Below are positions 34,377-42,157 of a stretch of DNA of 64,000 bases, in pieces. Within the stretch, counting starts at the first letter, position 1. Each line of letters starts with the position of its first letter. The notes below the pieces were generated by a model that did not search any database, was not told where the DNA came from, and saw only the letters and a program-made list of their open reading frames with translations. The DNA is from Salipiger bermudensis. GTDB taxonomy: Bacteria > Pseudomonadota > Alphaproteobacteria > Rhodobacterales > Rhodobacteraceae. Both the position numbers and the translations under genes were made by a program. Where the stretch lies: assembly GCF_019801965.1 (NCBI RefSeq), contig NZ_JAHVIA010000001.1:372001-436000 (forward strand), written 5' to 3'.

Positions 34377-35507
34377 TCAGACCAGATCGACCCGCATCAG
34401 CCGCTGCGCCAGCACCTGCACCTCGTCGAGCCAGCGATTCACCAGCTTCGGATCCGAGGGCGCCGCCGAGACACCCGGCGCGATCTCGCGGTTGAGCACC
34501 GCCTCGATGGCCAGCGACACCGGCACCGAGACCAGACGGCCCATCGCAAGCCCGCGCTCGTCGCCCCAGGCGTCCATCACCCAGGTCTTGTGCCAGACGG
34601 GCTCGCCGTCCTTCTCGGCCTTGAGCGAGACGCAGAGCACCACGCGGTCGGGCTCGCCCTCCTCGTAGGCGTTCTCCTTGAGCAGGTCGTCGGCAAGCTT
34701 GGCCAGCTCGGCGTCATCCGCCGTCTCGACCGTCGCGAAGATATCCTTCCACGCATCGGCCCAGCCGTTCAGGCGCAGCGTGCCGCGCACGAAATCCTTC
34801 ACCTTCCAGCCGTCCTCGAAGCCGTACTCTTCCATGAAGGGGATCGAGTCGCGGTTGGGATAGACCTCGAAGGTCTCGGGCGGATCGAGCGGCGCGTCGT
34901 AGCGTCCGAGCGCATCCCAGGGCCGCGACACATTAAGCTCCGAGAATTGCCGGATCGAGCGCGACGGCGAGCGCAGCGCCTTCAGCACGCCGACCGGCGC
35001 CCAGGAGAATTTGTAGCGAAAGGCGTTGGCATTCTTCGGGACCCCGCCGCAATAGCTCAGGAAGCTCAGCGCGTTGTCGGGATCGAAGGCATCGGACTCG
35101 CGGTAGGCCCGCACCAGGTCATGCGCCATCAGGTGGTCGATCCCCGGATCGAGCCCGACCTCGTTGACCAGCGCCACGCCGGCGGCCTTGGCTTCGTCCT
35201 CGAGCGCCCGCATCTCCGGCGAGATATAGCTCGACGAGACGAAATGCGCGCCCTTGGCGATGGCGATCTTGGCCAGCGGCACGTGCCAGTCGGCGGGCAG
35301 CATCGAGACCACCACATCGCCCGGCTGAACCGCCGCTTCCACCGCCTCGGGGGCGAAGGCAAGGATGCGGTTGGTCAGGTCGCCCACCGCTTCGCGCGCC
35401 TTGGTCTCGGTGCGGTTCCACACCATGACATCGTGGCCGTTCTCGATCAGGCGTCGCAGCCCTGGGACCGCCGAGAGCCCCGTTCCACACCAGTGAATCA
35501 TGCTCAT
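34377..35507 (-). CDS. saccharopine dehydrogenase, glutamate/aminoadipate-semialdehyde side (LYS9-like)
   Basis: The 376-residue protein has an N-terminal Rossmann fold (MIHWCGTGLSAVPGLRRLIENGHDVMVWNRTE) and a saccharopine reductase-like C-terminal domain (LSYCGGVPKNANAFRYKFSWAPVG, a strong match to the Lys9 group). It would oxidise saccharopine to aminoadipate semialdehyde plus glutamate during lysine breakdown. Its ATG overlaps the stop of the upstream saccharopine dehydrogenase by four bases (ATGA), so the two are coupled. Confidence 0.88.
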   Translation of the reverse strand: MSMIHWCGTGLSAVPGLRRLIENGHDVMVWNRTETKAREAVGDLTNRILAFAPEAVEAAVQPGDVVVSMLPADWHVPLAKIAIAKGAHFVSSSYISPEMRALEDEAKAAGVALVNEVGLDPGIDHLMAHDLVRAYRESDAFDPDNALSFLSYCGGVPKNANAFRYKFSWAPVGVLKALRSPSRSIRQFSELNVSRPWDALGRYDAPLDPPETFEVYPNRDSIPFMEEYGFEDGWKVKDFVRGTLRLNGWADAWKDIFATVETADDAELAKLADDLLKENAYEEGEPDRVVLCVSLKAEKDGEPVWHKTWVMDAWGDERGLAMGRLVSVPVSLAIEAVLNREIAPGVSAAPSDPKLVNRWLDEVQVLAQRLMRVDLV

Positions 35508-36559
35508 GCCTCCGGTTTGTGAGTGTTGAAGAAATCTTCCGCCCGGCCCCAGACGCCCGCGTCGAGCGCGTCCAGCTGCTTCAGCCAGGGCAGCAGCTGC
35601 CCGGCGAAGTCGTGGCTGCTTTCCAGCGGCAGCAGCGAGGGAAGGTTGTCGATCGCCATGACGTCGAGCGCCGGCGCGTCGTGGACGCGCAGCACCGGGG
35701 CCGCCCAGCTGGTCGCCCGGTCATAGACCTTCACGGGCGAGAAATCACTGTCGGGATCGCAGGCGATATCGCCGATCACCGCGAGCTTGCGGGGGTCGGT
35801 CGGCGCCGAGGCCGGCACGAAGACCGGCGTGCCCGGGCGCGCGAGGATGCAGTTGAGGAAGAGCGCGTGGTCGAGCACCTCCGGAAACGGCCCGCCGCTC
35901 GCGGTCTCGGCCATGTCCCAGCGGGTGACCGAGACGCCCATCTTCTCGCACAGATCGCTCGCCCCGGTGCCGACCCGGCCGAGCGCGCCGATGACGATGG
36001 CATTCGGCCGCGCCGCGCCGGTCGCGTCGAGCGCCGCCAGCAGCTCCGCCTCCATCGCCTCGGCATCGCCCCAGGTCGAGACCGGCGCACAAAGCTCCCC
36101 GCCCTGCTGCGCCGCCCAGGCATAGAGCGAGACGGCGGCCCCGGCGTAGCCGGCCCAGTAGCCGAAGGCGGCGACGCGCCGGCCGTCGGGCTCGACGAGA
36201 TACTCGAGATCGTAGAGCGTCCCGCCGCCGGCGGCAAAGCGCTGCAGCAGCACCTGCCCCGACGGCTGGCCCTTGTAGGCATGGCCGAACATGATGTGGC
36301 GATGTCTCAGCGGCGTGCCATCCTCGGGCAGCTCCTTGAGCCCGAAGACCAGCGCGTCGGCGGGTGCTTCCGGCCAGCCGCCCTCGGGCGCGATCTCGGC
36401 CCCGGCCTCGCGATAGGCCTGCGTCGGGATGATCCGCGTGGCGCTGTCCTCGACGGTGACGCGCATCCCTTGCGCGATCAGCGCCGCCACGCCCTCGGGG
36501 GTGATGCCCACCCGTTCCTCGTTCGGGCGCTGTTCGGCGCGCACCCAGAGATGTGTCAT
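35504..36559 (-). CDS. saccharopine dehydrogenase, lysine side (LYS1-like)
   Basis: The 351-residue protein resembles the NAD-dependent, lysine-linked saccharopine dehydrogenase of fungi and the alanine dehydrogenase/transhydrogenase fold: LWVRAEQRPNEERVGITPEGV, FGLKELPEDGTPLRHRHIMFGHAYKGQ, YDLEYLVEPDGRRVAAFGYWAGYAGAA, NAIVIGALGRVGTGASDLCEKMG. It joins or splits lysine and 2-oxoglutarate. Upstream alternative starts add only low-complexity sequence. With the LYS9-like gene it makes a two-step saccharopine route as separate proteins rather than the fused animal enzyme. Confidence 0.88.
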   Translation of the reverse strand: MTHLWVRAEQRPNEERVGITPEGVAALIAQGMRVTVEDSATRIIPTQAYREAGAEIAPEGGWPEAPADALVFGLKELPEDGTPLRHRHIMFGHAYKGQPSGQVLLQRFAAGGGTLYDLEYLVEPDGRRVAAFGYWAGYAGAAVSLYAWAAQQGGELCAPVSTWGDAEAMEAELLAALDATGAARPNAIVIGALGRVGTGASDLCEKMGVSVTRWDMAETASGGPFPEVLDHALFLNCILARPGTPVFVPASAPTDPRKLAVIGDIACDPDSDFSPVKVYDRATSWAAPVLRVHDAPALDVMAIDNLPSLLPLESSHDFAGQLLPWLKQLDALDAGVWGRAEDFFNTHKPEA

Positions 36560-36621
36560 GTGTCTGCTCCGTCCGTTTGCGCGCAAACTATCCCAGCGCA
36601 CCCCGGAGTGAAAGGCGCAGC

Positions 36622-37275
36622 TCAGAGATGGGTGCGCGCGTAGGCCCGGCCCGGCGCCTCGAGATGCGGCACGGCGTTGAACTGGGTCAGCGCGAGCCCG
36701 GTGGCCAGCGGCTGGAAGCGGTGCACCGAGCTGTTCTCGATGGCGAGGCAGGCATGCGCCAGCGCCCCCATCCCGAGCCCCATGGTCACCCGCATCGCCA
36801 TGCCGATGAGGCCACCGGAGGTCACCACCACCGCGCGCCCCTCGCCGCCGGCGATCTCGTGCAGCGCCTCGCCGACGCGAGTCTCGAAGCTCTCGAAGCT
36901 CTCCGGCGCGCCCTCGAGGCCGCCCTCGCGCCAGATGGTGAAGAGCCGAGGCAGGTGCAGGATGAACGCCTCCCGGCTCTCGGGCACCGCCACACCATGC
37001 TGAGCGGCGCAAAGCTGTGCCATGGTGAAATACTCAAGCTCGTTGAGCCGTGCATCGGCCAACACCTCGAGCCCCAGCGCCATCTCCTCGGCGGTCTCGC
37101 GATGGCGGGTGAGGGTGCCGCTATAGGCGCGGGCGAAGCGCTCGCCGGTGCCGCGCATGTGCTCGCCGAGCCAGCGCGCCTGCTGCCGCCCGAGATCGCT
37201 CAGCCTGTCATAGGAGATCTCGTCGCGCGCGGTGGTGTTGGCCTGGCCGTGGCGCACAAGCGTGACATGGGACAT
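36622..37275 (-). CDS. histidine phosphatase family protein
   Basis: The 217-residue protein has the phosphohistidine motif VTLVRHGQANTTA (RHG at about residues 8-10), a second catalytic Arg in SGTLTRHRETAEEMA, and a later His in VVVTSGGLIGMAMR, where most members have SHG. That change to SGG may weaken catalysis. The substrate is unknown. The start at 37275 begins exactly at the conserved strand; an upstream frame to 37440 covers a repeat and is not credible. Confidence 0.85.
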   Translation of the reverse strand: MSHVTLVRHGQANTTARDEISYDRLSDLGRQQARWLGEHMRGTGERFARAYSGTLTRHRETAEEMALGLEVLADARLNELEYFTMAQLCAAQHGVAVPESREAFILHLPRLFTIWREGGLEGAPESFESFETRVGEALHEIAGGEGRAVVVTSGGLIGMAMRVTMGLGMGALAHACLAIENSSVHRFQPLATGLALTQFNAVPHLEAPGRAYARTHL

Positions 37276-37368
37276 CGGACACCTTCCTTTCCCAAGCCTC
37301 TTACGAGCCCGCGCCGAAAATGGAAACCCACCCGCCCACGCAGCCCAGGGCAAGCGCACCAATGCCCA

Positions 37369-37397
37369 GATCTTCTCTACGTCCCAAATACTCAAAA
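37369..37397 (+). repeat. dispersed intergenic motif, copy D
   Basis: GATCTTCTCTACGTCCCA... is 27/29 identical to copy C (17851-17879, minus) and related to A and B. It lies in the 5' region of the histidine phosphatase gene, antisense to it. Confidence 0.7.
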
Positions 37398-37514
37398 CCG
37401 CCCCGGCGCCATCGGAGCAAGCCCAAGGCAAAAGCCGCACCAGCCCCAGCAGCGCCCGCCGCCACGTCCCGCCGCAGGCGGGGCGTGGCTCAACCTGCGC
37501 CGCGCCAGCGGCCC

Positions 37515-37554
37515 GATCAGAGACCGGCGGCGATCAGAGACCGGCGGCGATCAG
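37515..37554 (+). repeat. 17-base tandem repeat
   Basis: The unit GATCAGAGACCGGCGGC occurs at 37515-37531 and 37532-37548, with a third partial copy (GATCAG) to 37554. It stops 5 bases before the stop codon of the coiled-coil protein gene. It is most likely replication slippage. Confidence 0.8.
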
Positions 37555-37558
37555 GAAG

Positions 37559-37891
37559 TCAGGCGGCACCGCCCTTGTTGCGCTCGATCCAGCCGCGCAT
37601 CTCCTCGGCCTCGTGGCGCGCCTCGCGCAGGCCTTCCATGGCCGCCGAGAGTTCTGCCTCGGTCTGGGCGAGCTGGTTGGTCAGCTCGGCCTCACGCTGC
37701 TGCAGGTAGGTGATGGCCTGGTCGCGGGTCTCCTCGGCCTCGTGCAGCTCCTGGCTCATGCGCTCGAGCTGGTCGACATCCGACTGGCTCACCCGCTTGA
37801 ACCGGTGCACGAGCCAGTTGGCGAACCAGCCCATGCAGAAGGCCACGAAGAGAATGATCGCCGTGGCGATCACGAATTCGGCCCTGTTCAT
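37559..37891 (-). CDS. membrane-anchored coiled-coil protein
   Basis: The 110-residue protein has one N-terminal helix (about residues 5-30, VIATAIILFVAFCMGWFANWLVH) followed by a continuous coiled coil (about 38-100: QLERMSQELHEAEETRDQAITYLQQREAELTNQLAQ, Glu/Gln/Leu heptads). No named family is recognised. Its ATG overlaps the stop of the OmpA-like gene by four bases, so it is coupled to that gene and may be a partner in the envelope. Confidence 0.72.
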   Translation of the reverse strand: MNRAEFVIATAIILFVAFCMGWFANWLVHRFKRVSQSDVDQLERMSQELHEAEETRDQAITYLQQREAELTNQLAQTEAELSAAMEGLREARHEAEEMRGWIERNKGGAA

Positions 37892-39801
37892 TCACCCGTC
37901 CCTTGTTCCGCCTCTGGGGCTTCCGTATCGCCTTCCCCGGCCTCTTCTTCAAGCTCTTCCAGCGCAGTCTTTTCCTCTTCGACCGGTTCCGGGCGGATCA
38001 GGCGGAAGGCGATGCGGCGGTTGGCCTCGCGGCCTTCCTCGGTACCGTTGTCGGCGATCGGCTGGGTCTCGCCATAGCCCTTGACCCGGTAGGATGCGGT
38101 CAGCACGCGGCGATTGCGCAGCGCGTCGAGCACCGCTTGGGCGCGATCCTGGCTGAGCTGCTCGTTCATCGATTCGCGGCCCTGGCTGTCGGTGTGGCCC
38201 TGGATCTCTAGCGGGATGTCGCCGCAGAGCTTCAGGAGCTCGGCGATGTCATCCATCACGTCCTTGGCCGAGGCGTCGAGATTGGCCGAGCCGGGCTCGA
38301 AGTTGATCTTGCGGTCGCCGATGATCTCGACGATCTGCGCCTCGCATTCCTCCGGCGTCGGGATGCCGAGCGTCGGATCGAGCTTTTCCTGGTAGGTGAC
38401 GCTGATCTCGAACTCGCCGGTCTCGCCGAGCTTGTCGGCCAGCAGGCCCGAGATCTCGTCCTCGGCATCCGGGTTGCCGGTGTTGCCCGACAGGCTGACC
38501 CGGTCCGCGGTGACGCGGACCACCCCGTTCGACAAGCCGCTCAGAGCCTCGAGCCCGGCCAACACGCGGGGCGACCAGGTCGCAGGCAGGGTCTCGTCGA
38601 TGCGGGCGGCGGTGTAGACCGAGGCCGAGGTGAAGAGCGCGCGGGCGAGACTGTCGGCGGTCTGGCGGGCGATCTCCGAGCGCACCCGGCCGCGCAGCTG
38701 CACCGAGCCCTCGGGGCTCAGCGTCGCGGTGAACTCGCGCGGGCCCTCGTCCTTGGCGTCGGGCGTCTCGGGCAGCACGGCCTTCAGCGCGAAGACCTCC
38801 GGCAAGCCGGTCTCGAGCTCGCCCACGACGCGGTCGAAGAGCGCCTGGTCGGTGCCTTCGAGCGCCAGCAGCGCGATGTCGGCGTTGGAGAAGGTGACCG
38901 AGCCGCCGCCCAGCTCCTTGATCGCCGAGATCGCCTGGATCGCGGCCTCCGACCAGCGGCGGCTCGGCACCCCGAGCCCGAGCCGACAGGTCTCGTCCTC
39001 GGACGCGCCGACACTGCGCGCGGCGGCGAGAATGGCGTCGCGGCTGGCCTCGGTATCGGCCGAGCAGGCATCGAACCGGGCGCCGCCCTCCTCGTCGATC
39101 AGGAAACGCAGGGTGAACGGCGTGATCACCGGGCGCGGCGCCGAGAGATCGAGCGCCAGCTCGAGCCCCTCGGGAGCGCGGCGCTCGAGGTTGGAGAGCA
39201 GGCGGCGCCGGTCGGTTTCGCTCTCGGTCATCGCCTTGATCGCGACCCCGTCGGCCGAGACCGAGACCTTGGAGCGCGGCAGGTCGCCGAGGTTGCGCAG
39301 GGCGTAGCTCAGGGCGGGCTCCCAGCCCGACGGCGCCGGGAAGTCGGCTACTTCAAGCAGGTCGGCCACCTCGCCGTTGCGGCCGGCAATGTCCTCGAAG
39401 CGCGACAGCATGTCCTCGCGGTCGGTGCTGGCCGGGATCAGGCCAATCACCGAGATGCCATCGTCGTTGCGCAGGATCTCGACCGAGAAGTCGGGCGGGC
39501 GGATGTCCTCGGCCTCGGCGATCAGCATCTGGTCGATGACCCGGGCCGAATCCACCACTGTGCCCGCCGCCGTCACCGCCTGAAAGCGCGCCGCTTCGTC
39601 CGGCGCCTCGCCGATCAGGAAGACCTGAAGCCCGTTCACATCGACATCGGCCCAGTCGAGCTCGGCGGTGTCGAGCGCCTCTTCCACGCCATTCCGCGAG
39701 CTGTCTTCGACAAGGTGCAGCGCGAAGACGGCGGTGATCACGCAGAGCACGGCCGCGATCAGCAGCGCAGCGGCGGGGATGGCAATCCTGGACAGGCGCA
39801 T
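37888..39801 (-). CDS. large OmpA-family peptidoglycan-binding protein
   Basis: The 637-residue protein has an N-terminal membrane helix (about residues 5-30) and a long middle with repeated short alpha/beta units. Examples are WADVDVNGLQVFLIGEAPDE, DGISVIGLIPASTDRED and RVSLSGNTGNPDAEDEISGLL, which read like successive BON-type domains. A C-terminal OmpA domain follows (about residues 500-600: INFEPGSANLDASAKDVMDDIAELL, IQGHTDSQGRESMNEQLSQDRAQAV, VKGYGETQPIADN) and an acidic tail. It is inner-membrane anchored and likely grips peptidoglycan. BON repeats plus OmpA resemble the ArfA/YiaD-like group; the function is unknown. Confidence 0.85.
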   Translation of the reverse strand: MRLSRIAIPAAALLIAAVLCVITAVFALHLVEDSSRNGVEEALDTAELDWADVDVNGLQVFLIGEAPDEAARFQAVTAAGTVVDSARVIDQMLIAEAEDIRPPDFSVEILRNDDGISVIGLIPASTDREDMLSRFEDIAGRNGEVADLLEVADFPAPSGWEPALSYALRNLGDLPRSKVSVSADGVAIKAMTESETDRRRLLSNLERRAPEGLELALDLSAPRPVITPFTLRFLIDEEGGARFDACSADTEASRDAILAAARSVGASEDETCRLGLGVPSRRWSEAAIQAISAIKELGGGSVTFSNADIALLALEGTDQALFDRVVGELETGLPEVFALKAVLPETPDAKDEGPREFTATLSPEGSVQLRGRVRSEIARQTADSLARALFTSASVYTAARIDETLPATWSPRVLAGLEALSGLSNGVVRVTADRVSLSGNTGNPDAEDEISGLLADKLGETGEFEISVTYQEKLDPTLGIPTPEECEAQIVEIIGDRKINFEPGSANLDASAKDVMDDIAELLKLCGDIPLEIQGHTDSQGRESMNEQLSQDRAQAVLDALRNRRVLTASYRVKGYGETQPIADNGTEEGREANRRIAFRLIRPEPVEEEKTALEELEEEAGEGDTEAPEAEQGTGE

Positions 39802-39865
39802 CGGCCTTCCTTCCTTTTGTTCTTGCTCTTGGCAGGGTGATACGCCCCGCCCTTCGAGCGTGCAA

Positions 39866-40834
39866 TCAAGCCAGCAGGGCGACGGCGAAAAACAGCACAG
39901 GCACAAGGCCCGCGTCGCGGTTGGAGCGGAACAGCATGAGCAGGCGGTCGTGGTCGTTGACCTCGAGCCGGCGCATCTGCCAGAGCATGTGCCAGCCCAT
40001 CGCCCAGGGCCCGCCGATCAGGATCACCAGCTGCAGGATCTCGCCGCGCGGCACCGCCGCGACGATGGCGAGCCCCATGAGCGAGACGGTGACCACCAGG
40101 AAGCCCGCCAGCCATTTCGGCGTGGCGGCATCACCGAAGAGCCGGGCGGTGGATTTCACCCCGATCAGCGCGTCGTCTTCCTTGTCTTGGTGGGCGTAGA
40201 TGGTGTCGTAGAACAGCGTCCAGGCCATGCCCGAGAGGTAAAGCAGCACCGCGGGCAGCTCGAGGCGTCCGGAATGCGCGGTCCAAGCCAGCAGCGCGCC
40301 CCAGTTGAAGGCGATGCCGAGAAAGACCTGCGGCCACCAGGTGAAACGCTTGGCGAAGGGGTAGATCGCCACCGGCGCCAGCGACAGCACGCCGAGCGCG
40401 ATGGCCATCGGCGGGAAGGTCACGAGGATGGCGAAGGCCACCAGCGACTGCAGCACTGCCCAGCCCAGCGCCTGTTTGGTGCTGACCTGGCCCGAGGGAA
40501 TCGGGCGCGAGGCGGTGCGTGCCACCGAGCCGTCGATCTTGCGGTCGGTGATGTCGTTCCAGGTGCAGCCGGCGCCGCGCATCAGGAAGGCGCCGATGGC
40601 GCAGCCGACGAAGATCCAGAGGTCGAAGAGCGAGGCCTGCCCGTCATGCACCATCGACAGCAGAAGCCCCCACCAGCAAGGCAGTAGCAGCAGCCATGTG
40701 CCGATGGGGCGGTCGGCGCGCGACAGCCGCAGGTAGGGCCTTGTCCAGGCCGGGGCGTAGTGATCCACCCAGTTGCCGCGCACGGCGTCGGAGACCTGTC
40801 CGTCTGCCTCTGGCGTTGGTTCCGGTTGGCTCAT
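39866..40834 (-). CDS. ubiA: 4-hydroxybenzoate polyprenyltransferase
   Basis: The 322-residue membrane enzyme attaches the polyprenyl tail to 4-hydroxybenzoate in ubiquinone synthesis. The prenyl-diphosphate sites are GAGCTWNDITDRKIDGSVAR (NDxxDxxxD) and DTIYAHQDKEDDALIGVKST (second Asp site); LYLSGMAWTLFYDTIYA is typical of UbiA. Eight to nine helices are visible. Its start codon at 40834 abuts the rsmE start at 40835. Confidence 0.94.
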   Translation of the reverse strand: MSQPEPTPEADGQVSDAVRGNWVDHYAPAWTRPYLRLSRADRPIGTWLLLLPCWWGLLLSMVHDGQASLFDLWIFVGCAIGAFLMRGAGCTWNDITDRKIDGSVARTASRPIPSGQVSTKQALGWAVLQSLVAFAILVTFPPMAIALGVLSLAPVAIYPFAKRFTWWPQVFLGIAFNWGALLAWTAHSGRLELPAVLLYLSGMAWTLFYDTIYAHQDKEDDALIGVKSTARLFGDAATPKWLAGFLVVTVSLMGLAIVAAVPRGEILQLVILIGGPWAMGWHMLWQMRRLEVNDHDRLLMLFRSNRDAGLVPVLFFAVALLA

Positions 40835-41569
40835 ATGGTGCGCCTCATGACTGCGAAGGTTCGCCTGTTTGTAGAGCACCCGCTGGGCGCGGGACAACCT
40901 GTCCCGCTGACACGGGAGCAGGCTCACTATCTTTTTTCCGTGATGCGCATGGCCACGGGCGGAGAGATTCTTCTGTTCAACGGCCGGGATGGCGAGTGGC
41001 GGGCCGAGATCGCGCAGGCCGGCAAGAAGGCCGGAGAAGCGGTCTGCGCCGCGCAGACCCGGGCGCAGGTGATGCCGCCGGACCTGTGGCTGCTGTTCGC
41101 GCCGATCAAGAAGGCGCGCACCGATTTCATCGTCGAGAAGGCGGTGGAGCTGGGCGTGCGGCGTATCCTGCCGGTGCAGACGCAGTTCACCAATTCCGAG
41201 CGCATCCGGCAGGACCGGTTGCAGGCCCACGCGCTCGAGGCAGCGGAACAATGCGGCGCGCTCTACGTGCCCGAGGTGGCCGAGCTGACGCGGCTGGACC
41301 GGCTTCTTTCCGAATGGCCGGAGCAGCGAGGGCTGCTGTTCTGCGACGAGGCGGAGGCGGGCAGCCGCTCCTCCGCCCTTGCGGGCGTCCTCGCCCCTGC
41401 CGCCGTTCTGATCGGCCCGGAGGGAGGCTTTTCGGATGCCGAGCGCGCGCGGCTGGGCCGCATGGAGCAGACCCGCGTGATCGCCCTTGGGCCGCGCATC
41501 CTGCGCGCCGACACGGCGGCGGTGGCGGCGCTGACCCTGTGGCAGGCGCAGAGCGGGGACTGGGCGTGA
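40835..41569 (+). CDS. rsmE: 16S rRNA (uracil(1498)-N3)-methyltransferase
   Basis: The 244-residue SPOUT methyltransferase has an N-terminal PUA-like part (RLFVEHPLGAGQPVPLTREQAHYLFSVMRM) and the knot region ILPVQTQFTNSERI, AVLIGPEGGFSDAE and ALGPRILRADTAAVAAL. It methylates U1498 near the decoding site using SAM. The start may be ATG 40835 or the second Met at 40847. In the first case it shares no intergenic base with ubiA. It is followed by a gene overlapping by four bases (GTGA). Confidence 0.93.
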   Translation: MVRLMTAKVRLFVEHPLGAGQPVPLTREQAHYLFSVMRMATGGEILLFNGRDGEWRAEIAQAGKKAGEAVCAAQTRAQVMPPDLWLLFAPIKKARTDFIVEKAVELGVRRILPVQTQFTNSERIRQDRLQAHALEAAEQCGALYVPEVAELTRLDRLLSEWPEQRGLLFCDEAEAGSRSSALAGVLAPAAVLIGPEGGFSDAERARLGRMEQTRVIALGPRILRADTAAVAALTLWQAQSGDWA

Positions 41570-42090
41570 TCCGGCCCGAAGCGAAGGCGGCGCTGTCACA
41601 ATGGCGCGAGGCGCTGGTGGGGCTCGGCGTGCTGGCGCTGGGTCTCTACTGGGGCTTTTTCACCGGCGGCGGGCTGCTGCACTGGATCGGCTACGCGGTC
41701 GCCATCGCCGGGGCCCTCCTGATCATCGCCGGCATCCAGCGCGGGCGCTTCCGCATCGGCAGCGGCGGGCCCGGCATCGTGCACGTGCTGGAGGGTCGCA
41801 TCACCTATTTCGGCCCATTGTCGGGTGGCGTCGCGGACCTCGATGCGCTGAGCGCGCTGAGCCTCGATCCGACCGGCAAGCCGCCGCACTGGATGCTGCA
41901 CCAGCCCGGTCAGGAGCCGCTCGCCATTCCGCTCAACGCCGAGGGCGCCGACGCGCTTTTCGATGCCTTTGCCACCCTGCCGGGCCTGCAGACCGAGCGG
42001 ATGCTGGCGGAAATGCGCCGCGACGGCACGCGCCCGGTGGAGATCTGGCGGAAGGCATCGTGCAAATCCACACACCTCCGTCTGCATTGA
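41566..42090 (+). CDS. two-helix membrane protein, unknown function
   Basis: The 174-residue frame starts at GTG 41566, overlapping the rsmE stop (GTGA). Two helices (about residues 16-33 and 37-57: GLGVLALGLYWGFF, HWIGYAVAIAGALLIIAGI) are followed by a soluble beta-rich domain (VLEGRITYFGPLSGGVADLDALSALSLD...) resembling a phospholipid- or PH-like barrel. No family is named. It is conserved in composition and coupled to rsmE. Confidence 0.72.
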   Translation: MIRPEAKAALSQWREALVGLGVLALGLYWGFFTGGGLLHWIGYAVAIAGALLIIAGIQRGRFRIGSGGPGIVHVLEGRITYFGPLSGGVADLDALSALSLDPTGKPPHWMLHQPGQEPLAIPLNAEGADALFDAFATLPGLQTERMLAEMRRDGTRPVEIWRKASCKSTHLRLH

Positions 42091-42157
42091 CAAGCTTGGG
42101 CAGACCGCCCATGCCTGACCTTCAAAGCGATACGGCCAGACAATTCGGAGCGCCCTC

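Noticed and set aside
39866-41599. 577-codon frame extending ubiA upstream
   Set aside because: The extension is antisense to rsmE and lacks UbiA similarity; the start at 40834 gives a normal UbiA.
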